From the NCBI GenBank assembly GCA_964542315.1, contig CAZIUA010000005.1, forward strand, positions 1 to 64,000: 64,000 nt of DNA. The letters are read 5' to 3'. The DNA is from UBA11524 sp964542315 (GTDB taxonomy: Bacteria; Bacillota; Clostridia; Christensenellales; Aristaeellaceae). Positions within the stretch are counted from its first letter, which is position 1; each line of letters begins with the position of its first letter. A program made the translations under genes and the position numbers. Of this stretch, positions 24,815 through 33,355 are shown piece after piece. The notes beneath the pieces are model-generated. The model made no database searches, was not told the DNA's origin, and was given only the letters and a program-made list of their open reading frames with translations.

Positions 24815-26248
24815 ATGCCGCATTTCCGTCCCGGCGGAACGCTTCCGCCCCATATGAAGGTTTTCGCGCCCTATGCCCTTGCGGCCCTGCTCGTCAGCCT
24901 GGTCGGCGGCTTCACAGTGATGCTGGGGCCTGCCTTCGTGCAGGCGATGGGGCTGGATGATGCCTCCGTCACCTGGACGGCGCTGGCTCAGGCGATCTCC
25001 ACGGCGGCCTGCGCGCCGATCCTGGGGCGCATCGCAGATGCACTGGGGCGGCGGCGGACACTGCTGCTGGGCGTTGCAATCTACACCGCGGGGAATGTGC
25101 TGGCTGCGCTGGCCTCCTCGCTGGGGATGATGCTGCTCGCGCGCTTCATCGTCGGCCTGGGGACGGCCGCCATCTCCCCGGTGGTGCTCTCCTATATCGT
25201 GACGGACTTCCCCACCGGCGAGCAGGCGAAGGGCTTCTCGCTCTACATGCTCCTGTCCAGCGCCGCCGTGGTGGTCGGCCCGACCCTCAGCGGCCTGATG
25301 ATCAGCGCATGGGGCTGGCGGGCGATGGTCTGGGTGTGCGCGGCGATCAGTGCCGCCGTGCTGGCACTATGCGCTCTCCTCAAGGACGCGCACGCGCCAG
25401 CCCCCAAGCCTCTTACCCATTTTGATCTGCCCGGCGCCACGCTGGTGGTGATTTTCTTCACCCTCGCGCTGTGCATCCCTGCGGTGGGGCAGCGGTGGGG
25501 CTGGCTCTCCGGGCCGCTGTGGATGGTGGTGCTGGCGGCATTCCCCGCGCTGGCCGCCCTGATCCTGGTGGAACGGCACGCATCCAGCCCCATCCTCCCG
25601 GGACGCTTCATCCGGCGCAAGGCCTTCCTCCTCAGCGTCCTGGCACTTTTCCTCACCCAGGGGCTGATGCAGGCCAACATGACCAACATCATCGTCTTTG
25701 TGCGCCAGGTGCAGCCGGGAAACAGCGTCGTATCCGCCTATGCCATCTCCGTGATGTATCTGGGCATGTCGCTGGGCTCGGTGCTGGTGGGGCCGCTGGC
25801 TGGCAGACATGAGCCGCGCCGGGTACTGACCGGCTCCTTCCTGCTGACAGCGCTGAGCTGCGCACTGTTCCTGCTGTTTACGGTGGAGGTCTCCACACTG
25901 CTGCTGATGGGTGCATTGGCGCTGCTGGGCTTCGGTCTGGGCGGGAACGCCACCATCCTGATGAAGGTGGCGCTCAGCGACCTCCCCGGCGATCAGGCCA
26001 GCGCAGCCACAGGGACCTACGGGCTGTTCCGCGACTTGGCTGCGCCCTTCGGCGTGGCGGTGCTCGTCCCCCTGTATACAGAGCAGGTCGCATCGGATCT
26101 GGCGCGCGGACTGACGGAGAGTGCCTCCGCCGTGCAGGCGCTGCACCTGCTGGGGCTGATCGAATTCGCCAGCGTGGCGGCAGGCATCCTCGTGGTGCGT
26201 CTGCTGCCGCACATTCATCCTGAAAGGAGACCAAATGCATGCGACTGA
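24815..26248 (+). CDS. MFS transporter (DHA2-like, 14-helix type)
   Basis: A 477-residue major-facilitator protein with about 14 hydrophobic helices. The family loop-2/3 motif appears as GRIADALGRRRTLLLG, and an antiporter-type segment as GPTLSGLMISAWGWRAMVWV. The size and extra helices suggest the DHA2 drug/proton antiporter group, which exports amphipathic compounds. ATG at 24815 follows AAAGGAG. Its last 10 bp overlap the next gene, an SDR resembling bile-acid dehydrogenases, so export or import of a steroid or similar substrate is a reasonable idea. The substrate cannot be read from sequence. Confidence 0.9.
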   Translation: MPHFRPGGTLPPHMKVFAPYALAALLVSLVGGFTVMLGPAFVQAMGLDDASVTWTALAQAISTAACAPILGRIADALGRRRTLLLGVAIYTAGNVLAALASSLGMMLLARFIVGLGTAAISPVVLSYIVTDFPTGEQAKGFSLYMLLSSAAVVVGPTLSGLMISAWGWRAMVWVCAAISAAVLALCALLKDAHAPAPKPLTHFDLPGATLVVIFFTLALCIPAVGQRWGWLSGPLWMVVLAAFPALAALILVERHASSPILPGRFIRRKAFLLSVLALFLTQGLMQANMTNIIVFVRQVQPGNSVVSAYAISVMYLGMSLGSVLVGPLAGRHEPRRVLTGSFLLTALSCALFLLFTVEVSTLLLMGALALLGFGLGGNATILMKVALSDLPGDQASAATGTYGLFRDLAAPFGVAVLVPLYTEQVASDLARGLTESASAVQALHLLGLIEFASVAAGILVVRLLPHIHPERRPNACD

Positions 26249-27054
26249 AGGACAAGGTGATCCTCATCACGGCATCGACCCGGGGCATCGGGCTGGCCTG
26301 CGCGAAGGCCTGTGCGGCGGAGGGCGGCGCGGTGTTCCTGGCCGCGCGGGATCTGTCGCGCGGGCGCGCGGAAGCGGAGCGTCTTCGCGCGCAAGGATAC
26401 ACGGCGGACTGCGTCTACAATGATGCGACCCAGCCGGAGAGCTTCCGCGCGATGGTGGCGGACACGGTGAAGCAGGCCGGGCGCATCGACGTGCTGGTGA
26501 ACAACTTTGGCGGTTCCGACCCGGCGAAAGATCGGGATTTCCTCCACACCGCCCCGGAGGACTTTCTCCGCACGGTAGAGATTAATCTGCGCAGCGTCTA
26601 CATGGGCGCACAGGCCGCCGCCGAGCACATGGCGCAGCAGGGCAGAGGCAGCATCATCAACATTTCCTCTGTGGGCGGCGCGGTGCCGGACATCAGCCAG
26701 ATCGGCTACGGCGTGAGCAAGGCCGCCATCAACTACCTCACTCAGCTGATTGCCGTTCATGGCGCGGCACAGGGTATCCGCTGCAACGCGGTGCTCCCCG
26801 GCATGACCGCCACCGATGCCGTCAGCACCCACCTGAGCGCCGATTTCCGTGACCAATTTCTGCGGCACATCCCCCTGGGGCGCATGGGCTTGCCGGAGGA
26901 GATCGCCGCTGCCGTGGTGTATTTCGCCAGCGATGAATCCGCCTACACCACCGGCCAATGCCTGAGCGTATCCGGCGGATTCGGCCTCGCCACGCCGCTC
27001 TATGCGGACATGCGCGCCATTTCCCGCACATCATCGCCCCGGCAAAAAGGGTGA
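26239..27054 (+). CDS. Short-chain dehydrogenase resembling clostridial 7-alpha-hydroxysteroid dehydrogenase
   Basis: A 271-residue SDR. It shows the cofactor loop TASTRGIG (residues ~11-18), NNFGG, the catalytic serine in INISSVGG, and Tyr/Lys in YGVSK near 157. Several stretches (VFLAAR, GRIDVLVNNFGG, PDISQIGYGVSKAAINYLTQ, IRCNAVLPGM) resemble clostridial 7-alpha-HSDH as I remember it, more than generic FabG-like SDRs. Such enzymes oxidise or reduce the 7-hydroxyl of bile acids. The ATG at 26239 follows AAGGAGA and overlaps the MFS gene. A basic tail (ISRTSSPRQKG) runs into a repeat element and may be an extension of the original C-terminus. Confidence 0.8.
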   Translation: MRLKDKVILITASTRGIGLACAKACAAEGGAVFLAARDLSRGRAEAERLRAQGYTADCVYNDATQPESFRAMVADTVKQAGRIDVLVNNFGGSDPAKDRDFLHTAPEDFLRTVEINLRSVYMGAQAAAEHMAQQGRGSIINISSVGGAVPDISQIGYGVSKAAINYLTQLIAVHGAAQGIRCNAVLPGMTATDAVSTHLSADFRDQFLRHIPLGRMGLPEEIAAAVVYFASDESAYTTGQCLSVSGGFGLATPLYADMRAISRTSSPRQKG

Positions 27055-27102
27055 CTTCCCTTTGGGGGAAGCCAAGGTGGCCTTAAGGCCAGATGAGGTG
27101 GA
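27055..27102 (+). repeat. Dispersed palindromic intergenic element, copy 1
   Basis: CTTCCCTTTGGGGGAAG followed by GGTGGCCTTAAGGCCAGATG and AGGTGGAA. The same double-palindrome unit recurs at 30426, 60464 and 62111, and in part at 41665. The 3' end of the SDR gene runs up to it. Confidence 0.8.
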
Positions 27103-27125
27103 ATATCATGAAGTCACTTTTCGAC

Positions 27126-27163
27126 AAAAAAGGGCTGACCTCCCTACGAAGTCAGCCCTTTTC
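27126..27163. terminator. Bidirectional terminator between SDR and Lgt-like genes
   Basis: AAAAAAGGGCTGAC and GTCAGCCCTTTT form a stem with A- and T-runs on either side. Confidence 0.88.
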
Positions 27164-27172
27164 GTATGCGAT

Positions 27173-28093
27173 TTACCCCTCGCGCTGATCCGCCAGGCGG
27201 ATGCGCCGCAGGATCACGAAGCCCAGCTCCGCCAGGGAGAGCAGCATCGCCCCGTACACCAGCGTCTTGGGCCAGTTGGTCTTGTCCAGCGCGAAGATGG
27301 TGCCGATGCACACCCCGATGCCTGCCGCCAGACCCAGCACATCCAGCGCGATGGCCTTCTTGTCCAGGCCGCGCTTACCTTCCAGCACCAGCAGGCGGAT
27401 GAGCGTCAGCCCGATGGTCACCGCCAGACCCAGATGGGTCACGCGAGCGAAGGTGAGGACGTACAGGGCCTCGTCGCAGCGCAGGGATTCCGGCATGATC
27501 TGCAGCAGGCACCACAGCACCAGGGCATACTGCGCCAGGGTGCCGTCCTTGCGGGACTTCCTGCGCAGGAAGGGCACGATCGCCAGCAGCACCAGCGTCA
27601 GCACTGCCTCAATCCAGCAGACGCTGACCTCCATGCCCATCAGGTCGCCATAACCCTGCCCCGACAGCGGCTCGATCGCCCGGGCGAAGACATACAGCAG
27701 CATCCCCGGGATGACCGCATGATCCAGCAGCGCACCGGCCTTCACGCCGGTCTGCTTCGCCGCGGCGGGCGCCGCCAGCAGCAATCCTGCCACCACGCCC
27801 ATCACATTCGCACTGCCGATGGTCGGGTCAAAGAAGGGCATCACGCCCGTGAAATCGCCCATCGCGTCATAGAACACACTGTCGCTGCACACCGCGCAGT
27901 ACACGCCGCGGCCCAGCATCAGCCCCAGCACCGCCGCCAGGACACTATACGTCCACACGGCGGAACGCGTCAGCCCATTCGCCTTGGCGGTCAGCGCCGA
28001 AAGCACCATCGCACACACGCAGCCCGCAAAGAGCAGCAGCCCGTGCAGGGAGAACGCCGTGCCCAGGATTTCCAATTCGATCATTTGATACAT
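27173..28093 (-). CDS. Lgt-like polytopic membrane protein
   Basis: A 306-residue protein with about eight membrane helices. Its layout resembles prolipoprotein diacylglyceryl transferase: an early GRGVYCAV, a central FARAIEPLSGQGYGD in place of the Lgt signature 'GRxGNFxNxExYG', and a late MPESLRCDEAL like the conserved R-x-E-x-x-R-x-D stretch. The glycine-asparagine core of the signature is absent, so it is a divergent paralogue, possibly not active on lipoproteins. Its start codon lies one base after the stop of the phosphodiester-glycosidase gene (TAAAATG), so the two are translated together. This points to a shared role at the cell surface. Confidence 0.55.
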   Translation of the reverse strand: MYQMIELEILGTAFSLHGLLLFAGCVCAMVLSALTAKANGLTRSAVWTYSVLAAVLGLMLGRGVYCAVCSDSVFYDAMGDFTGVMPFFDPTIGSANVMGVVAGLLLAAPAAAKQTGVKAGALLDHAVIPGMLLYVFARAIEPLSGQGYGDLMGMEVSVCWIEAVLTLVLLAIVPFLRRKSRKDGTLAQYALVLWCLLQIMPESLRCDEALYVLTFARVTHLGLAVTIGLTLIRLLVLEGKRGLDKKAIALDVLGLAAGIGVCIGTIFALDKTNWPKTLVYGAMLLSLAELGFVILRRIRLADQREG

Positions 28094-28094
28094 T

Positions 28095-29081
28095 TTATTT
28101 CACCAGCGTCGCGAAGTAAACAATGTCACTCAGGTACCGCTCGATCTCCGGGCAGTTGACCTTCACATAGTCCAGGCGGCCGGTCTTCTCATCCAGTCGC
28201 TTGAAGCACATGGTGGTGCTGTTGCCGCCATCGAGGTTGAAGGCCAGACGACTGCCGCCTTCCGGATTCAGCTCCAGCCCGATCTGCTCGCACACGGCGG
28301 CAAATTCGTAGATGGTCATGCCCTTGTTGCCCTTGGTCTGATTGCCGTAGCTGGTCACCAGCACATATTCCAGCTGACCGAGCTGCATGATGGCGGTACG
28401 CTGGGCGCACTTATGCGCACCGATGTAGTTGTTGCGGTAGTCCTCCGCGATGACGCTCTTGCCATTCTCCACCAGCACAGGGCCAAAGCAGAACACCTGG
28501 TACATCTCGTCCTGATGGGCCTCGACATACTCGGCGTAATCCTTCTTCTGCGGCGCGTTGAGGTAGGCGAAATCGCCGTTCTTGTCGATGATCAGCAGAT
28601 CGCGGATGCCATCGGCCTGATTGCGGATCTGCGTGCCCATGCGGAAGACCACCGTGCATTCGGACTTGCTGTAGTAATCGCCATTGATAGCGATGACGGC
28701 ATTGGCATCCTCCGCGACAAGACGTCCGCGGCGCGTAGCGGTGGAGTGGAAATTCGCTCTGCTGCCGCCAATGGCTGCCGGCGCCGTGCGCAGCTGGGAA
28801 GGATGGCTGATCTTCACATGCGCATACTGATAATCCGTGTCAGCATAGCGGCCGGAATAGATCTTCACAGAGATGGACTCATCCACATACTCGGTGTCGG
28901 AGATGTAGCACTCGTACTTGGGGGCCGGGCCGATGGTGACGGAATCCATGGGGAGGGGCTCCCAGACGGTCGCCGGTTCTGCCGCAGATTCCGCAGCGGA
29001 CTCCGTTTCCGTGGCGATGGCTGCGCCGGACACGCTCAGCAGCAGCGCCAGCAGCAGGCTCAGGGTCTTCTTCATACGCAT
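28095..29081 (-). CDS. Exported phosphodiester-glycosidase (NAGPA-like) protein
   Basis: A 328-residue protein with a signal peptide (MKKTLSLLLALLLSVSGAAIA) and an alanine/glutamate-rich linker to about residue 40. The phosphodiester-glycosidase domain (PF09992) shows VIAINGDYYS, a CAQRTAIMQL segment and the C-terminal hallmark AFNLDGGNSTTMCF near residue 280. Unlike the lipoprotein at 15605, it has no lipobox and should be secreted or cut free. It probably acts on sugar-phosphodiester bonds in surface polymers. The ATG at 29081 follows GGAGAG; an ATG two codons later is possible. The Lgt-like gene follows immediately. Confidence 0.85.
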   Translation of the reverse strand: MRMKKTLSLLLALLLSVSGAAIATETESAAESAAEPATVWEPLPMDSVTIGPAPKYECYISDTEYVDESISVKIYSGRYADTDYQYAHVKISHPSQLRTAPAAIGGSRANFHSTATRRGRLVAEDANAVIAINGDYYSKSECTVVFRMGTQIRNQADGIRDLLIIDKNGDFAYLNAPQKKDYAEYVEAHQDEMYQVFCFGPVLVENGKSVIAEDYRNNYIGAHKCAQRTAIMQLGQLEYVLVTSYGNQTKGNKGMTIYEFAAVCEQIGLELNPEGGSRLAFNLDGGNSTTMCFKRLDEKTGRLDYVKVNCPEIERYLSDIVYFATLVK

Positions 29082-29223
29082 GATCTGATTTCTCTCCTTC
29101 AGGGTTATTCGCTATGATTCATCAGCATTCAACATCTGTACGCAATCACTGCTATCGTATCGCGAATTCACACTTTTGTCAAGGCGGATCCAGCGCCGGA
29201 TGCCCCTTATGCCGCAAAAAGGC

Positions 29224-29260
29224 AGCAAAAAGTCCCATCCGCCTTTCGGACGGATGGGAC
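29224..29260 (-). terminator. Terminator of the polysaccharide deacetylase gene
   Basis: On the minus strand, GTCCCATCCG-tccgaaagg-CGGATGGGAC followed by TTTTTG: a perfect 10-bp stem. Confidence 0.92.
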
Positions 29261-29283
29261 AATGTGTCAGCCGCTTGTTTCCT

Positions 29284-30282
29284 TTACTCCTCGTAGGGAT
29301 TGGCCGGCAGCTCCATGCCGCCCATAGCCATCAGCTCAGTGATCGGGACGAACTCCAACCCCAGCTCCTCGCGGTAATACTTCACCGCCTTGGGAACGAC
29401 CTCGAGCGTATCAAAGCCATCCAGGTGGAAGAGGATAATGGTGCCGGGGGTGACGTCCTTGGTGACGCGCTTGTAGACCTTTTCGGCATTATAGGCGGTA
29501 TCCCAGTCATGGGAGTCGATGGTCCACATGCAGACTTCCATGCCTTCCGCGCGGGCGGGAGCAGACACCGTCACGTCGAACTCGCCAAACGGCGGACGGA
29601 ACAGGCGCGGCGTGACGCCCAGCTCTTCGCGGATGATCTCCGAGCCGTGGCGCACCTGGCGGAAGCGCTGATCCAGGCTGACCTGCAGCAGATGGGGATG
29701 GGACACGCTGTGACAGCCGATCTCGTGGCCTGCATCGCGGATCTTCTTGGCGGACTCGGTGTAATTGGTGACAAAGCCGCCGGTCATGAAGAAGGTAGCC
29801 TTGATGTTCAGTTCATCCAGGATGGCCAGCAGGGCATCGGTCTGGGACTCATCATATGCACAGTCGAAGGACAGGGACATGTACGGTTCGGTAGTGGGGA
29901 CGGTCTGGACGACCTTCTTGTGGCGGTCGGTGACGGCCACATACGCCGTGTTCCGGCTGACCTGCGTATCCCCGCACCACACAGCCAGATCATGGCCGCC
30001 GATGTGGCTCTCGTCGATCATGATGCGATAGCTGTAGGTCGACCAGCCGGGTTTGAACTCCTTGGTGCCCCAGACGCGGCCGGTCTCATCGCGCAGCTCA
30101 TAGGTCTTGGTGGTCTTGATGTTGCCGCCGCTCTTCACCTCGAGCTGCAGGTAGAATTCGTAGCCGATGGAGGCAACGTAATTGTTCATGGGGAACTGCA
30201 CACGGGGGAGTTTCTCTTCCGCCGAGGCCCCCAGCGGGAGCAGCATGCACACAAGCAGCAGGACAGCAAGGATCTTCTTCAT
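29284..30282 (-). CDS. Exported polysaccharide deacetylase (NodB domain)
   Basis: A 332-residue secreted enzyme with a signal peptide (MKKILAVLLLVCMLLPLGASA). Residues ~22-120 form an all-beta domain I do not recognise. The NodB domain follows from about residue 130: motif 1 SLSFDCAYDE, motif 2 CHSVSHPHL (two metal-binding histidines), motif 3 RLFRPPFGEFD, and TIILFHLDGF near the end. Motif 1 has Cys where many members have the second Asp (FDDG); this FDC form is common in clostridial sporulation-type deacetylases. It should remove acetyl groups from peptidoglycan or another amino-sugar polymer. ATG at 30282 follows AAAGAGGT. Confidence 0.88.
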   Translation of the reverse strand: MKKILAVLLLVCMLLPLGASAEEKLPRVQFPMNNYVASIGYEFYLQLEVKSGGNIKTTKTYELRDETGRVWGTKEFKPGWSTYSYRIMIDESHIGGHDLAVWCGDTQVSRNTAYVAVTDRHKKVVQTVPTTEPYMSLSFDCAYDESQTDALLAILDELNIKATFFMTGGFVTNYTESAKKIRDAGHEIGCHSVSHPHLLQVSLDQRFRQVRHGSEIIREELGVTPRLFRPPFGEFDVTVSAPARAEGMEVCMWTIDSHDWDTAYNAEKVYKRVTKDVTPGTIILFHLDGFDTLEVVPKAVKYYREELGLEFVPITELMAMGGMELPANPYEE

Positions 30283-30411
30283 TGGTGATACCTCTTTCAG
30301 TTGATCATTTCATGAAATGGACACATGAGTTGCTTTCATTATACATGCCTAACGGCATCCATGGCAAGGGAACGGGTGATCTTTTGTTCGTTTTTTCGGG
30401 TGAAATGGGTC

Positions 30412-30548
30412 GAAGGCCCACGAAGCCTTCCCCTTGAGGGGAAGGTGGCCGTAAGGCCGGATGAGGTGGAAGTCCCACGCGGGGCTGTATGAATGTTCCG
30501 CCCCCTCAATCGCGTGATATGGGTCGAAGCCTCCGAAGTCCCCCCCAC
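30412..30548 (+). repeat. Dispersed palindromic intergenic element, copy 2, with a GTCGAAG satellite
   Basis: The core at 30426-30471 is CTTCCCCTTGAGGGGAAG and GGTGGCCGTAAGGCCGGATG, then AGGTGGAA. It is flanked on both sides by ATGGGTCGAAG (30406 and 30519), and ends in a CGAAGTCCCCCCC run. This fills most of the gap between the deacetylase and dut; no gene is visible here. Confidence 0.8.
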
Positions 30549-31019
30549 TCAGGTGCTGCCGAAGCCGCCTTGACGGGCAGCCTGTACATCTTCTTCCTCC
30601 GCGAGGCCGTGGGGCAGGAAGATCCCCTGGCAGAAGCGTTCGCCGCGCGCGATGGAAAAGGCGTGATCCCCCCGGTTGACGATGCGCACCAGGATATGCC
30701 CCTCGTTGGCCGCGCCGAAGTAATCGCTGTCGATCACGCCGACGGTGTTGGCCAGGCTCAGCTGATGTTTGAAGCCCAGACCGCTGCGGGGGAAGATCAG
30801 CAACACCCAGCCGGGCTGCATCTCGCAGCGGATGCCCGTCGGGATGGTCACAGCGTCGCCGGGGGACAGCGTCACATCCGCCGGGCAAACGAAGTCGTAG
30901 CCTGCACTGCCGACCGTGGCACGGCGCGGCAGGGGAATGGCCTCCACCGGCATAGCGTCCGCCGGAGCATCCGCGCCATACTGCGCCGCCGATACATGCT
31001 CAAAGCGCGCGATGGTCAT
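30549..31019 (-). CDS. dut: dUTP diphosphatase
   Basis: A 156-residue trimeric dUTPase. All five motifs are present: RRATVGSAGYDF, PRSGLGFKHQLSLANTVG with VIDSDY following, RGERFCQGIF, and the C-terminal arm RQGGFGST. It hydrolyses dUTP to dUMP and keeps uracil out of DNA. The gene overlaps rsmA by 4 nt (ATGA) and is the last of a three-gene transcript GNAT-rsmA-dut. Confidence 0.95.
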   Translation of the reverse strand: MTIARFEHVSAAQYGADAPADAMPVEAIPLPRRATVGSAGYDFVCPADVTLSPGDAVTIPTGIRCEMQPGWVLLIFPRSGLGFKHQLSLANTVGVIDSDYFGAANEGHILVRIVNRGDHAFSIARGERFCQGIFLPHGLAEEEDVQAARQGGFGST

Positions 31020-31864
31020 GCGTGCGCCTCCTTCCAGGCGGTGTAGGCATCCGACAGGCGCGCCAGCTCCTCAAAGCCGAGCTTTTCGCCGCGGATGCGC
31101 TCATCCAGCCCGGCGGACTGCATCAGTGCCACCGCATCGGCGCGTTCCATGTGGAAGGCCGCGCACAGGCCGTTGGTCATGGTCTTGCGGCGTAGCGCGA
31201 AGCCTGCCTGCGCCACGCGGAAGAAATCCGCCTCACTGCGGACGCTGACCAGCGGCTTCTCCCGCCGGGGCAGCACGATGAAGGCACTGTCCACCTTGGG
31301 GACGGGCGTGAAGCAGGCCGCCGGGACATCCATGGCCAGATAGGGCTCGCAGAAATACTGGCAGCGCAGCGCCAGCGGCCCCCAGGCCTCCTCGCCGGGC
31401 TGAGCCATCACCTTGTCCGCCACTTCCTTCTGCACCATCAGCGCCATCTGTTTGATCTCCAGCGGACTTTCCAGCAGCATGGTCATCAGCGGCGTGGTGA
31501 TGTAGTAGGGGATGTTCGCCACGACGGACAGGGGCTTGCGCAGCGGTGCAGTGATCTCTGGCAGATTGACCGTCATCACATCCCCGTGGACGAGGGTGAA
31601 GTTGTCACACTCCGCCATGAAGCCCTCCAAAAGGGGGATCAGCCGATCATCCAGCTCCACGGACATGACATGATGCGCCGCGCGACACAGGTGCTTGGTC
31701 ATGCTGCCCGCGCCCGGGCCGACCTCCAGCACATCGTCCTCCTTGGTCACGCCGGCCGCCTCCACCAGAGAGGCCAGCAGATCCTCGTCATAGATAAAAT
31801 TCTGCCCCAGTCCCTGCTTGTAGCGCAGCTGGCTGTCGCGGATACGTTCTTTGGTCTTGCTCAT
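31016..31864 (-). CDS. rsmA: 16S rRNA dimethyladenosine transferase
   Basis: A 282-residue methyltransferase of the KsgA/RsmA family. The AdoMet site shows GLGQNFIYDEDLL and VLEVGPGAGSMTKHL; the catalytic loop is NIPYYITTPL; FTPVPKVDSAFIVL is the family's conserved C-terminal segment. It dimethylates two adjacent adenines in the 3' helix 45 of 16S rRNA late in 30S assembly. The gene starts 18 bp after the GNAT gene and overlaps dut by 4 nt. Confidence 0.95.
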   Translation of the reverse strand: MSKTKERIRDSQLRYKQGLGQNFIYDEDLLASLVEAAGVTKEDDVLEVGPGAGSMTKHLCRAAHHVMSVELDDRLIPLLEGFMAECDNFTLVHGDVMTVNLPEITAPLRKPLSVVANIPYYITTPLMTMLLESPLEIKQMALMVQKEVADKVMAQPGEEAWGPLALRCQYFCEPYLAMDVPAACFTPVPKVDSAFIVLPRREKPLVSVRSEADFFRVAQAGFALRRKTMTNGLCAAFHMERADAVALMQSAGLDERIRGEKLGFEELARLSDAYTAWKEAHA

Positions 31865-31882
31865 TTGGTTTTCTCCTTGCCT

Positions 31883-32332
31883 TTATTCAGCATACAGGTT
31901 CAGTGCCATGTCGATCTCGTCCTCATCCACCACGCCGGTATGGGTGAAGCCGCATTTCTCATACAGGCATTTCGCGGCCTCGTCCCCCTCGCAGTAGCAC
32001 AATTCGACCCGGTCATACCGGCCATCCCGGCGCAGTGCATCCAGCACCAGCTGCATGGCTGCGTAGCCATAGCCCTTGCCCTGCCAGTGCTGGTCGATGA
32101 AGAACTGGCTGAGGATATAGCAGCTCTCGTCCGGCCAATCGTGATAGAGCAGCATGCCGATGGGCGTATCGTCCAGGGCAATGTACAGTGCCTGACTGCG
32201 CAGCTCGCGGTAGGCATACGCCCGGGCGAGGATGCTCCACTGGTCGGACACATCATGCCGCTGATCCTCCCGCACGGACAGGCGAATGCGCCAGTTGTCC
32301 GGATCAATGGGCTGCAGCGTCAGCTGGGACAT
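31883..32332 (-). CDS. GNAT family N-acetyltransferase
   Basis: A 149-residue acetyltransferase. The acetyl-CoA loop is QHWQGKGYGYAAMQLVLD and the C-terminal part ends AAKCLYEKCGFTHTG, as in the family. The overall look (PIGMLLYHDWPDE, ILSQFFIDQHWQGKGYG) resembles spermidine/diamine acetyltransferases of the PaiA/SpeG type, but the substrate is not certain. ATG at 32332 follows AAAGGAGGTG; a GTG three codons earlier sits inside that site and is less likely. It heads the rsmA-dut transcript from the promoter at 32362-32389. Confidence 0.85.
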   Translation of the reverse strand: MSQLTLQPIDPDNWRIRLSVREDQRHDVSDQWSILARAYAYRELRSQALYIALDDTPIGMLLYHDWPDESCYILSQFFIDQHWQGKGYGYAAMQLVLDALRRDGRYDRVELCYCEGDEAAKCLYEKCGFTHTGVVDEDEIDMALNLYAE

Positions 32333-32361
32333 ACGATGCACCTCCTTTGGTGTTCAGCGCC

Positions 32362-32389
32362 ATTATAGCACATTTTGCGCGCATTGCAA
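32362..32389 (-). promoter_or_regulatory. Promoter of the GNAT-rsmA-dut operon
   Basis: On the minus strand, TTGCAA, a 16-bp spacer and TATAAT. Confidence 0.8.
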
Positions 32390-32407
32390 AGATAACAGGT
32401 GTCTTCG

Positions 32408-32433
32408 GGGGGACTTCGGGGACTTCGTCCCGT
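32408..32433. repeat. GGGACTTCGTCCC palindrome, isolated copy
   Basis: GGGGGGACTTCGGGGACTTCGTCCC. The 13-bp palindrome recurs at 60621, 60704 and 61985. Confidence 0.65.
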
Positions 32434-32476
32434 TTCACGCGCTCGAGCATGCATGTTTCCGCGCCGCATCCGGCAC

Positions 32477-32503
32477 ACAAAAAAGGACGTCCCTCGACGT
32501 CCC
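32477..32503 (-). terminator. Terminator of nagB
   Basis: On the minus strand, GGGACGTCGAGGGACGTCC folds into a short stem (GGACGTC/GACGTCC) followed by TTTTTTG. Confidence 0.75.
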
Positions 32504-32515
32504 TGAAGAGCATGG

Positions 32516-33247
32516 TCAGTGGCGCAACCCCTTGGCGGCCGCTTCATCCAGGAGGAAGATCGCATCCGGGTGGGTGCGCAGGATGGACGCCGGGCATTTG
32601 GGGGACACTTCGCCCTCCACTGCGCGGCGGACGGCTTCCGCCTTGTCCTCGCCCGTGGCAATGAGCAGCACCTGGCGCGCATGCATGATGCTGCCGATGC
32701 CAAGCGTCACCGCGGCGCGCGGCACATCCGCCTCGGATTCAAAAAAGCGCTTGTTCGCATCGATGGTGGATGCGGTCAGCTCGATCTCGTGGCAGCCGAA
32801 GATGAAGGTATCGCCGGGCTCGTTGTAACCGATATGGCCGTTGCGGCCGATGCCCAGCAGCTGCAGATCGATGCCGCCCGCCGCCGCGATGGCTGCATCA
32901 TAGGCCCGTGCCGCAGCAGCCAGATCCGCCGCGTTGCCATCGGGGATATGCACGTTTTCCGGGCGAATATTGACTTGGCTGAACAGATGATCCTGCATAA
33001 AGCGATGATAGGAGCACTCATGCAGGGGATCGATACCGACATATTCATCCAGATTGAAGCTCGTGACGCGGGAAAAGTCCAGCGCACCGGCACGGTACAT
33101 GCCGATCAGTGCTTCATAGGTGGGCAGGGGCGTGGAACCGGTGGCCAGTCCCAGGACGCTCTCCGGCTTGTGCAGGATCTCCGCAGCGATGAGCGTCGCG
33201 GCTGCCTGCCCGACCTGGGTGGCATTGCGAAAAACGTGAATCTGCAT
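32516..33247 (-). CDS. nagB: Glucosamine-6-phosphate deaminase
   Basis: A 243-residue isomerase/deaminase that turns glucosamine 6-phosphate into fructose 6-phosphate and ammonia. Family signatures are GLATGSTPLPTYEALI, SFNLDEYVGIDPLHECSYHRF, LLGIGRNGHIGYNEPG with the catalytic Asp/His, and ATGEDKAEAV. Length matches the short Bacillus-type NagB, not the longer allosteric E. coli form. The start at 33247 follows ACAAGGAGAA. It stands alone: nagA is not adjacent. It would let amino sugars from cell-wall or host glycan trimming enter glycolysis. Confidence 0.95.
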   Translation of the reverse strand: MQIHVFRNATQVGQAAATLIAAEILHKPESVLGLATGSTPLPTYEALIGMYRAGALDFSRVTSFNLDEYVGIDPLHECSYHRFMQDHLFSQVNIRPENVHIPDGNAADLAAAARAYDAAIAAAGGIDLQLLGIGRNGHIGYNEPGDTFIFGCHEIELTASTIDANKRFFESEADVPRAAVTLGIGSIMHARQVLLIATGEDKAEAVRRAVEGEVSPKCPASILRTHPDAIFLLDEAAAKGLRH

Positions 33248-33292
33248 ATGTATTCTCCTTGTCGGTCGTGTCTCCAATAAAGCCTATTGTAC

Positions 33293-33321
33293 AGTATAGC
33301 ACAAAAGCGCCCGCTTTTCAA
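33293..33321 (-). promoter_or_regulatory. Promoter of nagB
   Basis: On the minus strand, TTGAAA, a 17-bp spacer and TATACT. The region before it ends the rubrerythrin-like gene. Confidence 0.8.
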
Positions 33322-33355
33322 CAATACAACAGGATACAATCAGAAACTTCTTCCG

